This document shows positions 53,143 to 61,422 of a DNA stretch of 64,000 bases, in pieces. The position numbers and the translations under genes are program-made. The stretch's first letter is position 1. Each line of letters opens with the position of its first letter. Source of the stretch: an uncultured Flavobacteriaceae bacterium (GTDB lineage: Bacteria > Bacteroidota > Bacteroidia > Flavobacteriales > Flavobacteriaceae); the NCBI GenBank assembly GCA_947500445.1, contig CANMSB010000024.1, forward strand, positions 1-64,000. Reading direction: 5' to 3'. A model generated the notes under the pieces. The model was given only the letters and a program-made list of their open reading frames with translations. It was not told the origin of the DNA and made no database searches.

Positions 53143-53868
53143 ATGAGAACACTAGTAATCGGAGATATCCACAGCGGACTTAAGGCCCTGGAGCAGCTTT
53201 TGGACCGGGCCAATGTAGTTGTCGGGGATAAACTTATTTTCCTGGGGGATTATGTGGATGGATGGAGCGATGCCGTAGAAACCGTCGATTTTCTTTTGGC
53301 ACTCCGGAAAACGCACCACTGTATCTTGATCCGGGGCAACCATGACGAACTTTATAACGATTGGTTGAAGTCGGAAAAAGACAATCCCGTATGGCGCCAA
53401 CATGGGGGCGAAGCTACCATACAGTCTTATCAAAACAGTGGTTCGGGAACTCGGGAAAGACACATGGCCTTCTATGAAACCTTGGAGAATTATCATATCG
53501 ATGAAAAAAACCGCCTTTTTTTACACGCAGGCTTTACCAATTTAAAGGGCGTCGGTTTTGAGTATTTTCCCAAAACCTTCTATTGGGACAGAACCCTTTG
53601 GGAACTTGCCCTTTCGCTAAATCCAAAATTGGGAAAGGACGATCCTTGGTATCCTAAACGGTTGACGCACCACCAAGAAATTTTCATCGGCCATACCCCG
53701 GTTACACGAATTGGTAAAACGGTGCCGCAGCGTGCCGCAAACGTATGGAACGTGGATACTGGCGCTGCGTTCAAGGGCCCCCTTTCCATTATGGATGTCG
53801 ATACCAAAGAAGTTTGGCAGAGCGATCCCGTTCACGAGCTGTACCCCAAAGAACGGGGTAGAAATTGA
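53143..53868 (+). CDS. PPP-type metallophosphoesterase
   Basis: A 241-residue calcineurin-like phosphatase with the full set of metal-site motifs in order: GDIHSG, FLGDYVDGWSD, RGNHDE and, near the end, GHTPVT. This is the pattern of bacterial serine/threonine phosphatases and Ap4A hydrolases of the PPP family. It could act on phosphoproteins or nucleotides. The next gene starts 61 bp downstream with its own possible promoter box. Confidence 0.9.
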   Translation: MRTLVIGDIHSGLKALEQLLDRANVVVGDKLIFLGDYVDGWSDAVETVDFLLALRKTHHCILIRGNHDELYNDWLKSEKDNPVWRQHGGEATIQSYQNSGSGTRERHMAFYETLENYHIDEKNRLFLHAGFTNLKGVGFEYFPKTFYWDRTLWELALSLNPKLGKDDPWYPKRLTHHQEIFIGHTPVTRIGKTVPQRAANVWNVDTGAAFKGPLSIMDVDTKEVWQSDPVHELYPKERGRN

Positions 53869-53929
53869 AAAAGTCGGCATTTCCGAACGATTACGGATTT
53901 TTATTGACGAACTTTGCAAAAAACGGAAC

Positions 53930-54925
53930 ATGGCAACGAAAAATATACGATTGGAAGTTATGCGGGCTATAGAACCACAGGTAACCGGTTTTATGAACGA
54001 TTTTTTGATTCCGGTCGAGGACATTTGGCAACCGACCGATTTTCTGCCCGATTCCCAAAGCGACGGCTTTTTGGAAGAAGTAAAGGAACTTCGGGGCGAA
54101 TCGCAAGAATTGGGATACGATTTTTGGGTTACCATGGTCGCCGACACCATTACCGAAGAGGCACTACCTACCTACGAATCTTGGTTGATGGACGTAGAGG
54201 GGATCGATCAGCATGCCGAAAATAAAAACGGATGGTCTAAGTGGGTTCGTGCTTGGACGGCAGAAGAGAACAGACATGGCGATGTGTTGAACAAATACCT
54301 CTATTTATCGGGCCGCGTCAACATGAGGGAAATCGAGATGACCACACAACATTTGATCTCCGATGGTTTTGATATCGGTACCGATCGTGACCCGTATAAG
54401 AACTTTGTTTATACCAGCTTTCAGGAACTGGCCACCAATATTTCCCATAAGCGGGTCGGTCAAATGGCAAAGAAAAAAGGAAATGCCCTGTTGGGTAAAA
54501 TGTGTACCATTATCGCAGGTGATGAAATGCGGCATCACTTGGCGTATCGGGAATTCGTAAAAACGATTTTTGGAGAAGACCCTAGCGGCATGATGTTGGC
54601 CTTTGCCGATATGATGAAGAAAAAGATTGTGATGCCGGCCCATTTTTTAAGGGAATCGGGAGGAAGTGCGGGCACCGCTTTTGAAAATTTTTCGAACTGC
54701 GCACAGCGTTTGGGTGTCTATACCGCTATGGATTATATCGATATTTTGAAAAAGTTGAATGCCTATTGGCAACTCGATGCCGTTCGGGCGTTGAACGATG
54801 AGGCCCAAAAAGCACGGGATTATCTGCTCAAACTTCCCGAACGTTTGGAACGTATCGCCACTCGAATGCAGTTTCCGGAGGATACCTATCGTTTCAAGTG
54901 GGTAGAGGCCAATGGAATGCTATAG
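53930..54925 (+). CDS. Acyl-ACP desaturase (ferritin-like diiron)
   Basis: A 331-residue soluble fatty acid desaturase of the plant stearoyl-ACP type. I use the ATG at 53930, since the open frame upstream is inside the phosphatase gene. Diiron ligands are in EEALPTYESWL, EENRHGDVLNKYL and DEMRHHLAYREF. It should introduce a cis double bond into acyl-ACP, with electrons from ferredoxin, and so tune membrane fluidity. GAACTTTG, one base off a -7 box, lies 13 bp upstream of the ATG. Confidence 0.92.
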   Translation: MATKNIRLEVMRAIEPQVTGFMNDFLIPVEDIWQPTDFLPDSQSDGFLEEVKELRGESQELGYDFWVTMVADTITEEALPTYESWLMDVEGIDQHAENKNGWSKWVRAWTAEENRHGDVLNKYLYLSGRVNMREIEMTTQHLISDGFDIGTDRDPYKNFVYTSFQELATNISHKRVGQMAKKKGNALLGKMCTIIAGDEMRHHLAYREFVKTIFGEDPSGMMLAFADMMKKKIVMPAHFLRESGGSAGTAFENFSNCAQRLGVYTAMDYIDILKKLNAYWQLDAVRALNDEAQKARDYLLKLPERLERIATRMQFPEDTYRFKWVEANGML

Positions 54926-55051
54926 GTCCATAATACCAATTGTTAGTTAGAATGCCTCCCCTTGACTAGCAATTGGTAGCATTACATTTGTGAATAGTAA
55001 ATAACCTCGGGCAGGTCCACGAGACATTAGAACGAAAATTAACATTGATTT

Positions 55052-55091
55052 CGACGCAAGCGTCGGAGCATTTTAAATCTCGATTATCGAG
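55052..55091. repeat. Two small perfect hairpins
   Basis: CGACGC AA GCGTCG (55052-55065) and CTCGAT T ATCGAG (55079-55091) stand close together in the gap between the convergent desaturase and helix-hairpin-helix genes. Nearby, TACCAATTG and CAATTGGTA (about 54933-54972) form a further 9-bp inverted repeat. They may be part of a dispersed intergenic repeat. Confidence 0.4.
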
Positions 55092-55100
55092 TAAAACTAA

Positions 55101-55130
55101 AAACCCGACACCTTGATTGGCGCCGGGTTT
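55101..55130 (-). terminator. Intrinsic terminator of the helix-hairpin-helix/OmpA pair
   Basis: On the minus strand AAACCCGGCGCC pairs with GGTGTCGGGTTT over 12 bp, with two G-U pairs; the plus strand would have A-C mismatches. It is followed by T-rich text, 28 bp past the stop at 55159. Confidence 0.8.
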
Positions 55131-55158
55131 TTCAATGGGGGAACTTGGTTTTGTACGT

Positions 55159-55716
55159 TTACAGTTTTCCGTGGTCGTGCTCATCCTGCCATTTGGCAAG
55201 TTCGGTCCACTTTCCTTCGTAGCACATTTTTGCTTGCATGGGCCATGATGCGGGATCATGAATGCGGTATCGCTCTCCACCGCCGTCCAGTACCTCTTGG
55301 CATTTGGCCACAGAAGTTTCCGATAGGGCCTTCCAGGTCTTTATTCCTGCATTTTGGAACATTTCGGAAATTTTAGGCCCAATTCCTTCCACGACTTTTA
55401 AGTCGTCTTGATTGATTTTCTTGCCCATGGCCAATTTGGCGGCCTCGGCATCAAAGGGAAGGTCTTTTTCAACGGTCGGTGCAACCGCCGCTACCGTAGC
55501 CGCTGCAGCTGCCGCACTAGCTGCTGTTAGTTTACCGTTACAGGCATCCAGATCGGCCTGTAATTTTGCGTTCTTGTCCTTTAAGAGGTTTAAATCCGCC
55601 GAATTATCGATGGTCGTGTGGCTTCCTTTACCAATTAGATATCCTAATATTCCAGAGATGACCCCTACTAGGATTGGTACTAGCCAGCACCATATGTTTA
55701 AATTTTCAAAATCCAT
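55159..55716 (-). CDS. Membrane-anchored helix-hairpin-helix protein
   Basis: A 185-residue protein with one N-terminal membrane helix (LVPILVGVISGILGYLIG, about 12-30), an alanine-rich coiled segment (AASAAAAAATVAAVAPT, about 65-82) and a C-terminal helix-hairpin-helix module (DLKVVEGIGPKISEMFQNAGI). That module resembles those in DUF4332-type and LSU ribosomal-like proteins, which bind nucleic acid or act as structural motifs. It follows an OmpA-like gene by 22 bp and shares its terminator, so the pair is an operon and may work at the cell envelope. Confidence 0.78.
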   Translation of the reverse strand: MDFENLNIWCWLVPILVGVISGILGYLIGKGSHTTIDNSADLNLLKDKNAKLQADLDACNGKLTAASAAAAAATVAAVAPTVEKDLPFDAEAAKLAMGKKINQDDLKVVEGIGPKISEMFQNAGIKTWKALSETSVAKCQEVLDGGGERYRIHDPASWPMQAKMCYEGKWTELAKWQDEHDHGKL

Positions 55717-55738
55717 TTTGCTTTCGTTTTATAAGTGG

Positions 55739-56650
55739 TTATTTTATTAATGTTACTACGGTCCTTCTGTTTTTTGCCTTTCCTTCGTCTGTGGTATTGG
55801 ATGCGACAGGAGCATCCGGACCTTTGCTTGTGGCAACAATTTTTGCATCGGCAATTCCGTTTTGGGAAAGGTATGCCTTGGCAAAATCGGCGCGGCCTTG
55901 CCCCAATGCGATATTGCTGGCCCTTCTACCGGTGTTATCGGTATGCCCCACCACTTGCGCTTTTGCGGAAGGGACCTTGTCAAGATACCTGGAAATATCG
56001 GCCACCTTTTGGCGTTGTTCCGGTGTAAGGTTGATTGATGCTTCCCCTGTTTCGAAATACAGCACCAAGGGATTCGCCACAATTTTATCGAACAATGCGT
56101 TCAATTCTTCTTCCGCGTCTACTGCGGTCTCGGTTATCCCATATGCCACGGGGCCAAGGTAGGTGTCCTCTTTGGGAACCATATCGTCCATAAGGGCACC
56201 CATGGTATTGATCTGGGTGGACGGAATACCGTTTTTGACCAAATGATTTTTAACTGCGTTCGCACGGGCCAGCCCCAGATTTGGAAAGGCCGAGGTATTG
56301 GTTTCATCCGCTTTATAATAGCCGGTAACGTTCATTACCTTGTTCGCGTTTTCGGACAAAAAGCCTTTAAGGCTTGTTATCCCATCGGATACCTTTTGGG
56401 ACAATGGCATTAAAATAGTGGATGACGACACCTTAAAGTTATAATTGTCGTTTACGTTGTAAGCGTAGTCCCCATCGCGAAAGGCGAATGGATAAGAGCT
56501 TGCTTCGGGAGCGGCCGGAACGATCTCTTCCTTTACAGGTTCCTCCGCTACCATCTGGGTTCCGCAGGAACTGCAGAGCTTCAGATAAAGAAAGATACCT
56601 GCCAGGATGGTGATGAGAATTCCAAGCAAATAAGTGGTTGTTCTTGTCAT
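55739..56650 (-). CDS. Inner-membrane-anchored protein with two OmpA-like domains
   Basis: A 303-residue protein with an N-terminal membrane helix (YLLGILITILAGIFLYLKL), then two OmpA-type domains in tandem: the first around NVTGYYKADETNTSAFPNLG (about 110-165), the second around VVGHTDNTGRRASNIALGQ (about 235-300), ending KNRRTVVTLI. The second has the intact peptidoglycan-binding signature; the first is degenerate. It probably ties the membrane to the wall. It is the first gene of a two-gene unit. Confidence 0.82.
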   Translation of the reverse strand: MTRTTTYLLGILITILAGIFLYLKLCSSCGTQMVAEEPVKEEIVPAAPEASSYPFAFRDGDYAYNVNDNYNFKVSSSTILMPLSQKVSDGITSLKGFLSENANKVMNVTGYYKADETNTSAFPNLGLARANAVKNHLVKNGIPSTQINTMGALMDDMVPKEDTYLGPVAYGITETAVDAEEELNALFDKIVANPLVLYFETGEASINLTPEQRQKVADISRYLDKVPSAKAQVVGHTDNTGRRASNIALGQGRADFAKAYLSQNGIADAKIVATSKGPDAPVASNTTDEGKAKNRRTVVTLIK

Positions 56651-56813
56651 TGTTAATATGTATTTAGTGTTCTTATTAGCAATGTATTAAAAAAATACTA
56701 AAAATGTTAAAAATTCGATAGTTATGTTGTTTCCGGAAACCTTGTTAAGTTATCAATAAATTCTTACAAAACGAACGATGGTGCAAGGATAAGTTCCATT
56801 TGTACAGGATAAC

Positions 56814-56936
56814 AGGTCGTTTATACGATCAGGGTTCGAACCAGCTGCCGTTTGTACGACCTTTGTAAAACATAAGATAAAGGACCCTTTTGCTCCCGAC
56901 CAAGTTCCGGCATTGCAAGAGGGTCTTCCTTTTTTT
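56814..56936 (+). ncRNA. Candidate structured RNA with intrinsic terminator
   Basis: In the gap between two minus-strand genes, the plus strand carries AGGTCGT (56814-56820) pairing with ACGACCT (56856-56862) around an inner palindrome GGTTCGAACC. A terminator-like hairpin follows, GACCCTTTTGC / GCAAGAGGGTC, with one G-T pair allowed only on the plus-strand RNA, and then a T-run at about 56930-56936. No plus-strand protein gene precedes it. GACCTTTG (56858-56865) is one base off a -7 box but lies inside the element, and no better promoter is seen. Confidence 0.35.
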
Positions 56937-57408
56937 GTGACGGCCCCTCGAGTTAATTATATGGTTTAATGGCATTGTAATTAAAGGAAATTGTTTCTAC
57001 ACATGATCTTGACCATTTATACAGGAAAAATGACCAACCATACATTATGGACGTAAAAAATCTCCCATGCAATTATTTTTGTCAAACGAAAAAGAAACAG
57101 AACAAGGATTAAAATTTTCAAACCGATTGCAACAGACTTTTTAATTAGATGACCGGGAGTTTAGACAAGGTAAAATGCAAGAAAGAGTTTAATATAAATA
57201 TATCATGATTACGCTCCGTAGTAAGCACAAGAAAGCTACTTGAAGAGCGGTACTATTCGAGTTAATTAGTTGGTTAATCCCGCTATTTTTGAACCATCCG
57301 ATCGGGGGAACGGGGAGGTAAAAAGATGGCGGGTTATTTTTTTGTGGCCATAAGCAAACGTAAAAAAAGGATTTAAGGATAGCGTTGTTCGCCTCTTTTT
57401 TACGGGTG
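56937..57408. other. Gene-free AT-rich stretch downstream of the ALDH gene
   Basis: No coding frame with convincing composition is found between the candidate RNA and the end of the aldehyde dehydrogenase gene. The open frame that reaches 57189 on the minus strand is out-of-frame run-through from the ALDH gene. No promoter or repeat stands out. Confidence 0.4.
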
Positions 57409-58962
57409 CTACAGATCAAATTTAATGCCCTGTGCCAAAGGTAGTTCGGTAGTGTAGTTAATGGTATTGGTTTGACGGCGCATGTAAATTTTCCAAGCGT
57501 CCGACCCGCTTTCCCGTCCGCCGCCGGTTTCTTTTTCACCACCAAAAGCACCACCGATTTCGGCGCCCGATGTTCCGATGTTTACATTGGCGATACCACA
57601 GTCGCTTCCCGCTACCGAAAGAAAACGTTCCGCTTCCCTTAGGTTATTGGTCATAATGGCCGAGGAAAGCCCTTGAACCACACCGTTCTGTATCGCGATT
57701 GCATTTTCTATGGAACCACTATATTTCAATAGGTATAACACCGGGGCAAAAGTTTCGTGCTGAACGATTTGAAAGCTGTTTTGGGCCGCTGCAATGGCCG
57801 GTTTTACATAACAGCCGCTTTCATACCCCGGGCCGTCCAAAACACCACCTTCTACAAGCAGCGTACCGCCTGCTGCCACAACTTCTTCCAAGGCATTTTG
57901 ATATCCCTTTACCGCCTCAACATCGATCAGGGGCCCCACATGGTTATTTTCATCCAGAGGGTTGCCGATACGCAGTTGCCCATAGGAGGCTACCATGGCT
58001 TCTTTCACTTGATCATAGACCGATTCGTGAACGATCAATCTACGGGTAGAGGTACATCGTTGCCCCGCTGTGCCCACAGCACCGAATACCGCACCGATTA
58101 CGGTCATTTTAATATCGGCATCGGGAGTAACGATAATGGCATTGTTGCCACCAAGCTCCAAAAGCGATTTGCCCAGTCGGGCCGCGACGGCCTGCGCAAC
58201 AATTTTGCCCATACGAATGGAACCGGTTGCCGATACCAATGGAATACGGACATCATGGGACATGAATTCCCCCACTTGGTGGTCCCCATTGATCAGACAC
58301 GAAATGCCTTCGGGCAGACCGTTGGCCTTAAATACCTCGGCCGCTATTCGCTGGCATGCAATACCGCACAAAGGCGTTTTTTCGGAAGGTTTCCAAACAC
58401 ATACGTCCCCACATATCCACGCCAAGGCCGTATTCCATGCCCATACGGCCACCGGAAAATTAAAGGCAGAGATGATGCCTACGATGCCCAACGAATGGTA
58501 TTGCTCGTACATACGATGCCCGGGCCTTTCGGAATGCATGGTCAGCCCATGGAGTTGTCGGGAGAGGCCCACTGCAAAATCGCAGATATCGATCATTTCC
58601 TGAACCTCGCCCAAACCCTCTTGATAGCTTTTTCCCATTTCGTAGGAAACCAGTTTGCCCAAGGGTTCTTTCAGTTCCCGTAAACGCTCCCCGAACTGGC
58701 GAACGACTTCCCCTCGCTGTGGCGCCGGGGAGGTGCGCCATTGTAAGAAAGCGCTGGAGGCGGCGGTCATCACACGTTCATAGTCTTCTTTTGAAGTGGT
58801 GCTTACATTGGCGATCAGCTTACCGTCTACGGGCGAGTATGATGCGATTACCTTGCCATTGGCAAAATTCTCGATACCCGTTGAAGTTCCAAGGTTCGTT
58901 TCCTGGATTCCAAGGGCGGTCAAAGCGGTATCAATTCCAAACTGTGAGGCGATATCTGACAT
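57409..58962 (-). CDS. amaB: ALDH7-type aldehyde dehydrogenase (aminoadipate semialdehyde/piperideine-6-carboxylate)
   Basis: A 517-residue NAD-dependent aldehyde dehydrogenase of the antiquitin (ALDH7A1) type. Catalytic Cys is in GTAGQRCTSTRR, the general-base Glu in LLELGGNNAI, and FNFPVAVWAWNTALA is typical of the family. The likely reaction is oxidation of 2-aminoadipate semialdehyde in lysine breakdown. Because the kynurenine-pathway gene nbaC lies upstream on the same strand, a role on a muconate semialdehyde is the main alternative. A perfect -7 box lies 36 bp upstream of the ATG. Confidence 0.82.
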   Translation of the reverse strand: MSDIASQFGIDTALTALGIQETNLGTSTGIENFANGKVIASYSPVDGKLIANVSTTSKEDYERVMTAASSAFLQWRTSPAPQRGEVVRQFGERLRELKEPLGKLVSYEMGKSYQEGLGEVQEMIDICDFAVGLSRQLHGLTMHSERPGHRMYEQYHSLGIVGIISAFNFPVAVWAWNTALAWICGDVCVWKPSEKTPLCGIACQRIAAEVFKANGLPEGISCLINGDHQVGEFMSHDVRIPLVSATGSIRMGKIVAQAVAARLGKSLLELGGNNAIIVTPDADIKMTVIGAVFGAVGTAGQRCTSTRRLIVHESVYDQVKEAMVASYGQLRIGNPLDENNHVGPLIDVEAVKGYQNALEEVVAAGGTLLVEGGVLDGPGYESGCYVKPAIAAAQNSFQIVQHETFAPVLYLLKYSGSIENAIAIQNGVVQGLSSAIMTNNLREAERFLSVAGSDCGIANVNIGTSGAEIGGAFGGEKETGGGRESGSDAWKIYMRRQTNTINYTTELPLAQGIKFDL

Positions 58963-58998
58963 TTTATAACTTTTTAAGTGTGTATTGTTATATTTTTA

Positions 58999-59006
58999 CA
59001 AATCTA
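58999..59006 (-). promoter_or_regulatory. -7 box of the aldehyde dehydrogenase gene
   Basis: TAGATTTG on the minus strand, a perfect TAnnTTTG, in the 59-bp gap after the NTF2-like gene. No TTG is seen at the -33 spacing. Confidence 0.55.
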
Positions 59007-59021
59007 CAAATAATCGAGGGT

Positions 59022-59447
59022 TTACATTTCCTTTTTTATCACCGTAATCTTGATAATTTTTTCGCCCTTCACTTCAAAAATAAGGACCAGTTCAAGGATT
59101 TGATCACTTCCATTGCGACCGCTAATGGCTTCGTGGTCGATGACCCTATTTCCAAAAACGGTTCGGGTAAGGATTTTGGAATGTAATGTTGGCGAGGCAT
59201 CAAAAAGGGCACGGTAAAACGCACGACAAGCTTTTGCACCCTCCATGGTCTTTTGGCCCGTAGAAAAATCGTAGAAAACGATATTTGGGTCGATTACCGA
59301 CATAAAACCGGTAATATCGCGCTTGTTATAAAACTCCAATTGTTTTTGGACAACTTCTTGAGGGGGCATTTCTTGGGCGTAAACAAGGTTGTGGGAAAGG
59401 CAAATAACAATGAAAAACAATAATAAGGGGCGAAACCATTTTTTCAT
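59022..59447 (-). CDS. Exported NTF2/SnoaL-like protein
   Basis: A 141-residue protein with a signal peptide (ending LVYAQ) and a single NTF2-like cone fold: VQKQLEFYNKRDITGFMSVIDPN, VFYDF, CRAFYRALFDASP, VIDHEAISGRNGSDQILELVLIFEV. Such domains serve as small enzymes or ligand binders and the function here is open. It is the third gene of the nbaC-DUF1304 unit, 25 bp downstream of DUF1304. Confidence 0.8.
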   Translation of the reverse strand: MKKWFRPLLLFFIVICLSHNLVYAQEMPPQEVVQKQLEFYNKRDITGFMSVIDPNIVFYDFSTGQKTMEGAKACRAFYRALFDASPTLHSKILTRTVFGNRVIDHEAISGRNGSDQILELVLIFEVKGEKIIKITVIKKEM

Positions 59448-59472
59448 AAGGTCTATGCTTAGCTCTTAAAGC

Positions 59473-59835
59473 TCAGAAAAAGAGTAAGAGCCCTATGGTA
59501 ATCAACGCCGGCAACGCCTGTACAAAAAAAATCTTTCGCGCTACCGATAACGCGCCGTATATACCGGCCACTGCAACGCAGCCCAAAAAGAAGAGTGCGA
59601 TATTCTTATACCAAACCGGATTTTCGATAAAGTAAGTCCAAATAAGTCCCGCCGCCAGAAATCCGTTGTAAAGTCCCTGGTTGGCGGCCATGGCCTTTGT
59701 GGGTTCGAACATGTCCTTGGGAAACGATCGAAATATTTTTGGTCCCCTAACGGTCCAAGAGAACATCTCGAACCATAAAAAGTAAATATGTAGGAGTGCA
59801 ACGAATCCGATTCCGATAAGGATAGCAATTTTCAT
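59473..59835 (-). CDS. DUF1304 membrane protein
   Basis: A 120-residue protein of four membrane helices, matching DUF1304: FVALLHIYFLWFEMFSW at the start, the conserved ANQGLYNGFLAAGL in the middle and a hydrophobic C-terminus. I use the ATG at 59835, five bases after the nbaC stop; the open frame extends 17 codons further into nbaC. Function unknown. Confidence 0.88.
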   Translation of the reverse strand: MKIAILIGIGFVALLHIYFLWFEMFSWTVRGPKIFRSFPKDMFEPTKAMAANQGLYNGFLAAGLIWTYFIENPVWYKNIALFFLGCVAVAGIYGALSVARKIFFVQALPALITIGLLLFF

Positions 59836-59840
59836 AGTTT

Positions 59841-60377
59841 CTATGTTGAGGTGAATCGAGGGTCCGTATCCATGACCGTGCCACAACGGTCACATGTTCT
59901 TAACGCTTCCGAACCGTAAAAGGCTTTAAAATGGCCCAAAAAGTCCTTTTCGATATCTTTTAATTTAAAATACACCTCATAAAGGGTGTTATTACAGTTG
60001 TCACAGAACCAAAGCAGGCCGTCATCGGCTTCTATATCCGCTCTTTTTCGTTCGATTACCAAGCCGATACTACCCTCGTGCCGTACGGGCGAGTGCGGCA
60101 CTTTTGCAGGGTGAAGGTACATGTCCCCAGGCCCTAGGGCCATGGTCTTTTTTGCTCCGTTTTCCTGAATATGGACTTCAATAGTTCCCTCCAATTGATA
60201 AAAGAGTTCTTCCGTTTCGTTATAATGATAATCTTTTCGGGCGTTGGGCCCCGCAACGATCATTACAATATAATCACCTGCCTCCTTATAAAGGTTTTTG
60301 TTTCCTACCGGAGGTTTTAGGGTATCCCGGTTTTCTTCGATCCACTGAAGCAGATTAAAAGGAGCTTGTATGGCCAT
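59841..60377 (-). CDS. nbaC: 3-hydroxyanthranilate 3,4-dioxygenase
   Basis: A 178-residue cupin dioxygenase that opens the ring of 3-hydroxyanthranilate in tryptophan breakdown by the kynurenine route. The iron ligands count to His51, Glu57 and His95, the same numbers as in the Ralstonia enzyme. The C-terminal rubredoxin-like iron site of bacterial members is intact (CDNC near 125-128 and CDRC near 161-164). Length is typical. It heads a short operon with DUF1304 and an NTF2-like protein. Confidence 0.94.
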   Translation of the reverse strand: MAIQAPFNLLQWIEENRDTLKPPVGNKNLYKEAGDYIVMIVAGPNARKDYHYNETEELFYQLEGTIEVHIQENGAKKTMALGPGDMYLHPAKVPHSPVRHEGSIGLVIERKRADIEADDGLLWFCDNCNNTLYEVYFKLKDIEKDFLGHFKAFYGSEALRTCDRCGTVMDTDPRFTST

Positions 60378-60589
60378 ATACTAATTTTAGAGCAACAAGA
60401 TGAACGGGGTACGTTCTTCAATGGGCGGTAAGATAACGAACGCACATCGATTAAATCAAAAATAAGAAAAGAAAACGGCTTGTGATGATCTTATGCTGTT
60501 ACCGATGGTATTACACCTTAAAAACTGTTCTTTTTCGCATATACAAAAAATCCCTGTTTTTAATCTGTATGATAATATTGGAAATAATA

Positions 60590-61075
60590 TTATCGATAGA
60601 ATAGTTGGGTGAAGTAGTAGTTTCCGGAAACATCTTCCTTAACGCTAACTGCGGTATGCGTAAATTCCCCTTCCATCGTTTTTTTGTGGTTGCTACTCTT
60701 CAACCATCCCTCAAAAGCCTCTCTTGCGGTAAAATAGTCCTTGGCAACATTTTCACTTACCGCTTCGGCGCTTGCCTCGGTAGAAATATTGGAAGCCCTG
60801 GCACTAAAGTTATCATGACTCAGATTTCCCTTGGCAATCATGTAGTCGGTATGCTGGTCCGCATACTTTTTGGCAGTGTCGCTATACTCCAAGGTTTCGT
60901 ATCCCAGCGAGGAACGGTGTTCGTTAACCACGTTCAACAGTTCTTGTTCTACGGCAACTACATTTCTTGCTTCTGGAACAATGCTTCCCTCTTCTTCGGC
61001 GGTACTGGTTTTGGTACAGGATGCCACCAACGATACGAAGCATGCCAAAAGGGCATATCGTAAATTCATTTTCAT
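60590..61075 (-). CDS. CAP/SCP domain lipoprotein
   Basis: A 161-residue protein from the ATG at 61075, where a lipoprotein signal starts (ending SLVASC). The mature part is a CAP (SCP/PR-1) domain: VVNEHRSSLGYETLEYSD, ADQHTDYMIAKGNLSHDNF, VSENVA and AFEGWLKSSNHKKTM, ending YFTQLFYR. The two His and two Glu of the CAP cavity appear to be present. Bacterial CAP proteins are secreted or surface proteins of unclear activity. It is divergent from the macroglobulin gene. Confidence 0.87.
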   Translation of the reverse strand: MKMNLRYALLACFVSLVASCTKTSTAEEEGSIVPEARNVVAVEQELLNVVNEHRSSLGYETLEYSDTAKKYADQHTDYMIAKGNLSHDNFSARASNISTEASAEAVSENVAKDYFTAREAFEGWLKSSNHKKTMEGEFTHTAVSVKEDVSGNYYFTQLFYR

Positions 61076-61422
61076 ACAATGTTCTAAATTGCAAGTAGGT
61101 GTCCTAGCGGTAGGTGTAAGAGTAATGGGGGTTCTCGTGTGTTCTCTGTTGAACTGGGGCAAATCAACGATGTAATGTTAGCCAAAATAGTCCACTTCTG
61201 GTCGAAAAATTTCTTTTTTTCGATGAACTGCACATCCAAAAGAAACTCTTGTACGTAGAAAGTGACTTGATCTATAGTAGAACCACTTTCCTCGTTAAGG
61301 AAATACTAAAGAGTAACACAAAATCGTTGTAGTTTTTAACAAGCTTCCCGGGGCGGTAATTTCACGGAATTATGGGATAGTTTTTGACTACCTCCCTGTT
61401 ACTTTTGAACTAAATTTTTGAT
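61076..61422. other. Divergent promoter region between the CAP and macroglobulin genes
   Basis: A 347-bp spacer. TACTTTTG (61400-61407) is a perfect -7 box for the macroglobulin gene, 15 bp before its ATG, with TTTTTG 13 bp further up, which is short for a -33 element. No open frame or stable hairpin of note is seen in the rest. Confidence 0.5.

Noticed and set aside
53711-53929. N-terminal extension of the acyl-ACP desaturase
   Set aside because: The extension overlaps the phosphatase gene in another frame and has no desaturase similarity; ATG 53930 gives the normal family start.
56833-56842. tRNA gene suggested by GGTTCGAACC
   Set aside because: The palindrome resembles a T-arm, but no acceptor stem, D-arm or anticodon arm can be built around it.
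57189-57554. Minus-strand open frame of 121 codons reaching into the gap after the ALDH gene
   Set aside because: It is an out-of-frame reading of the ALDH 3' end that continues by chance; composition is not protein-like.
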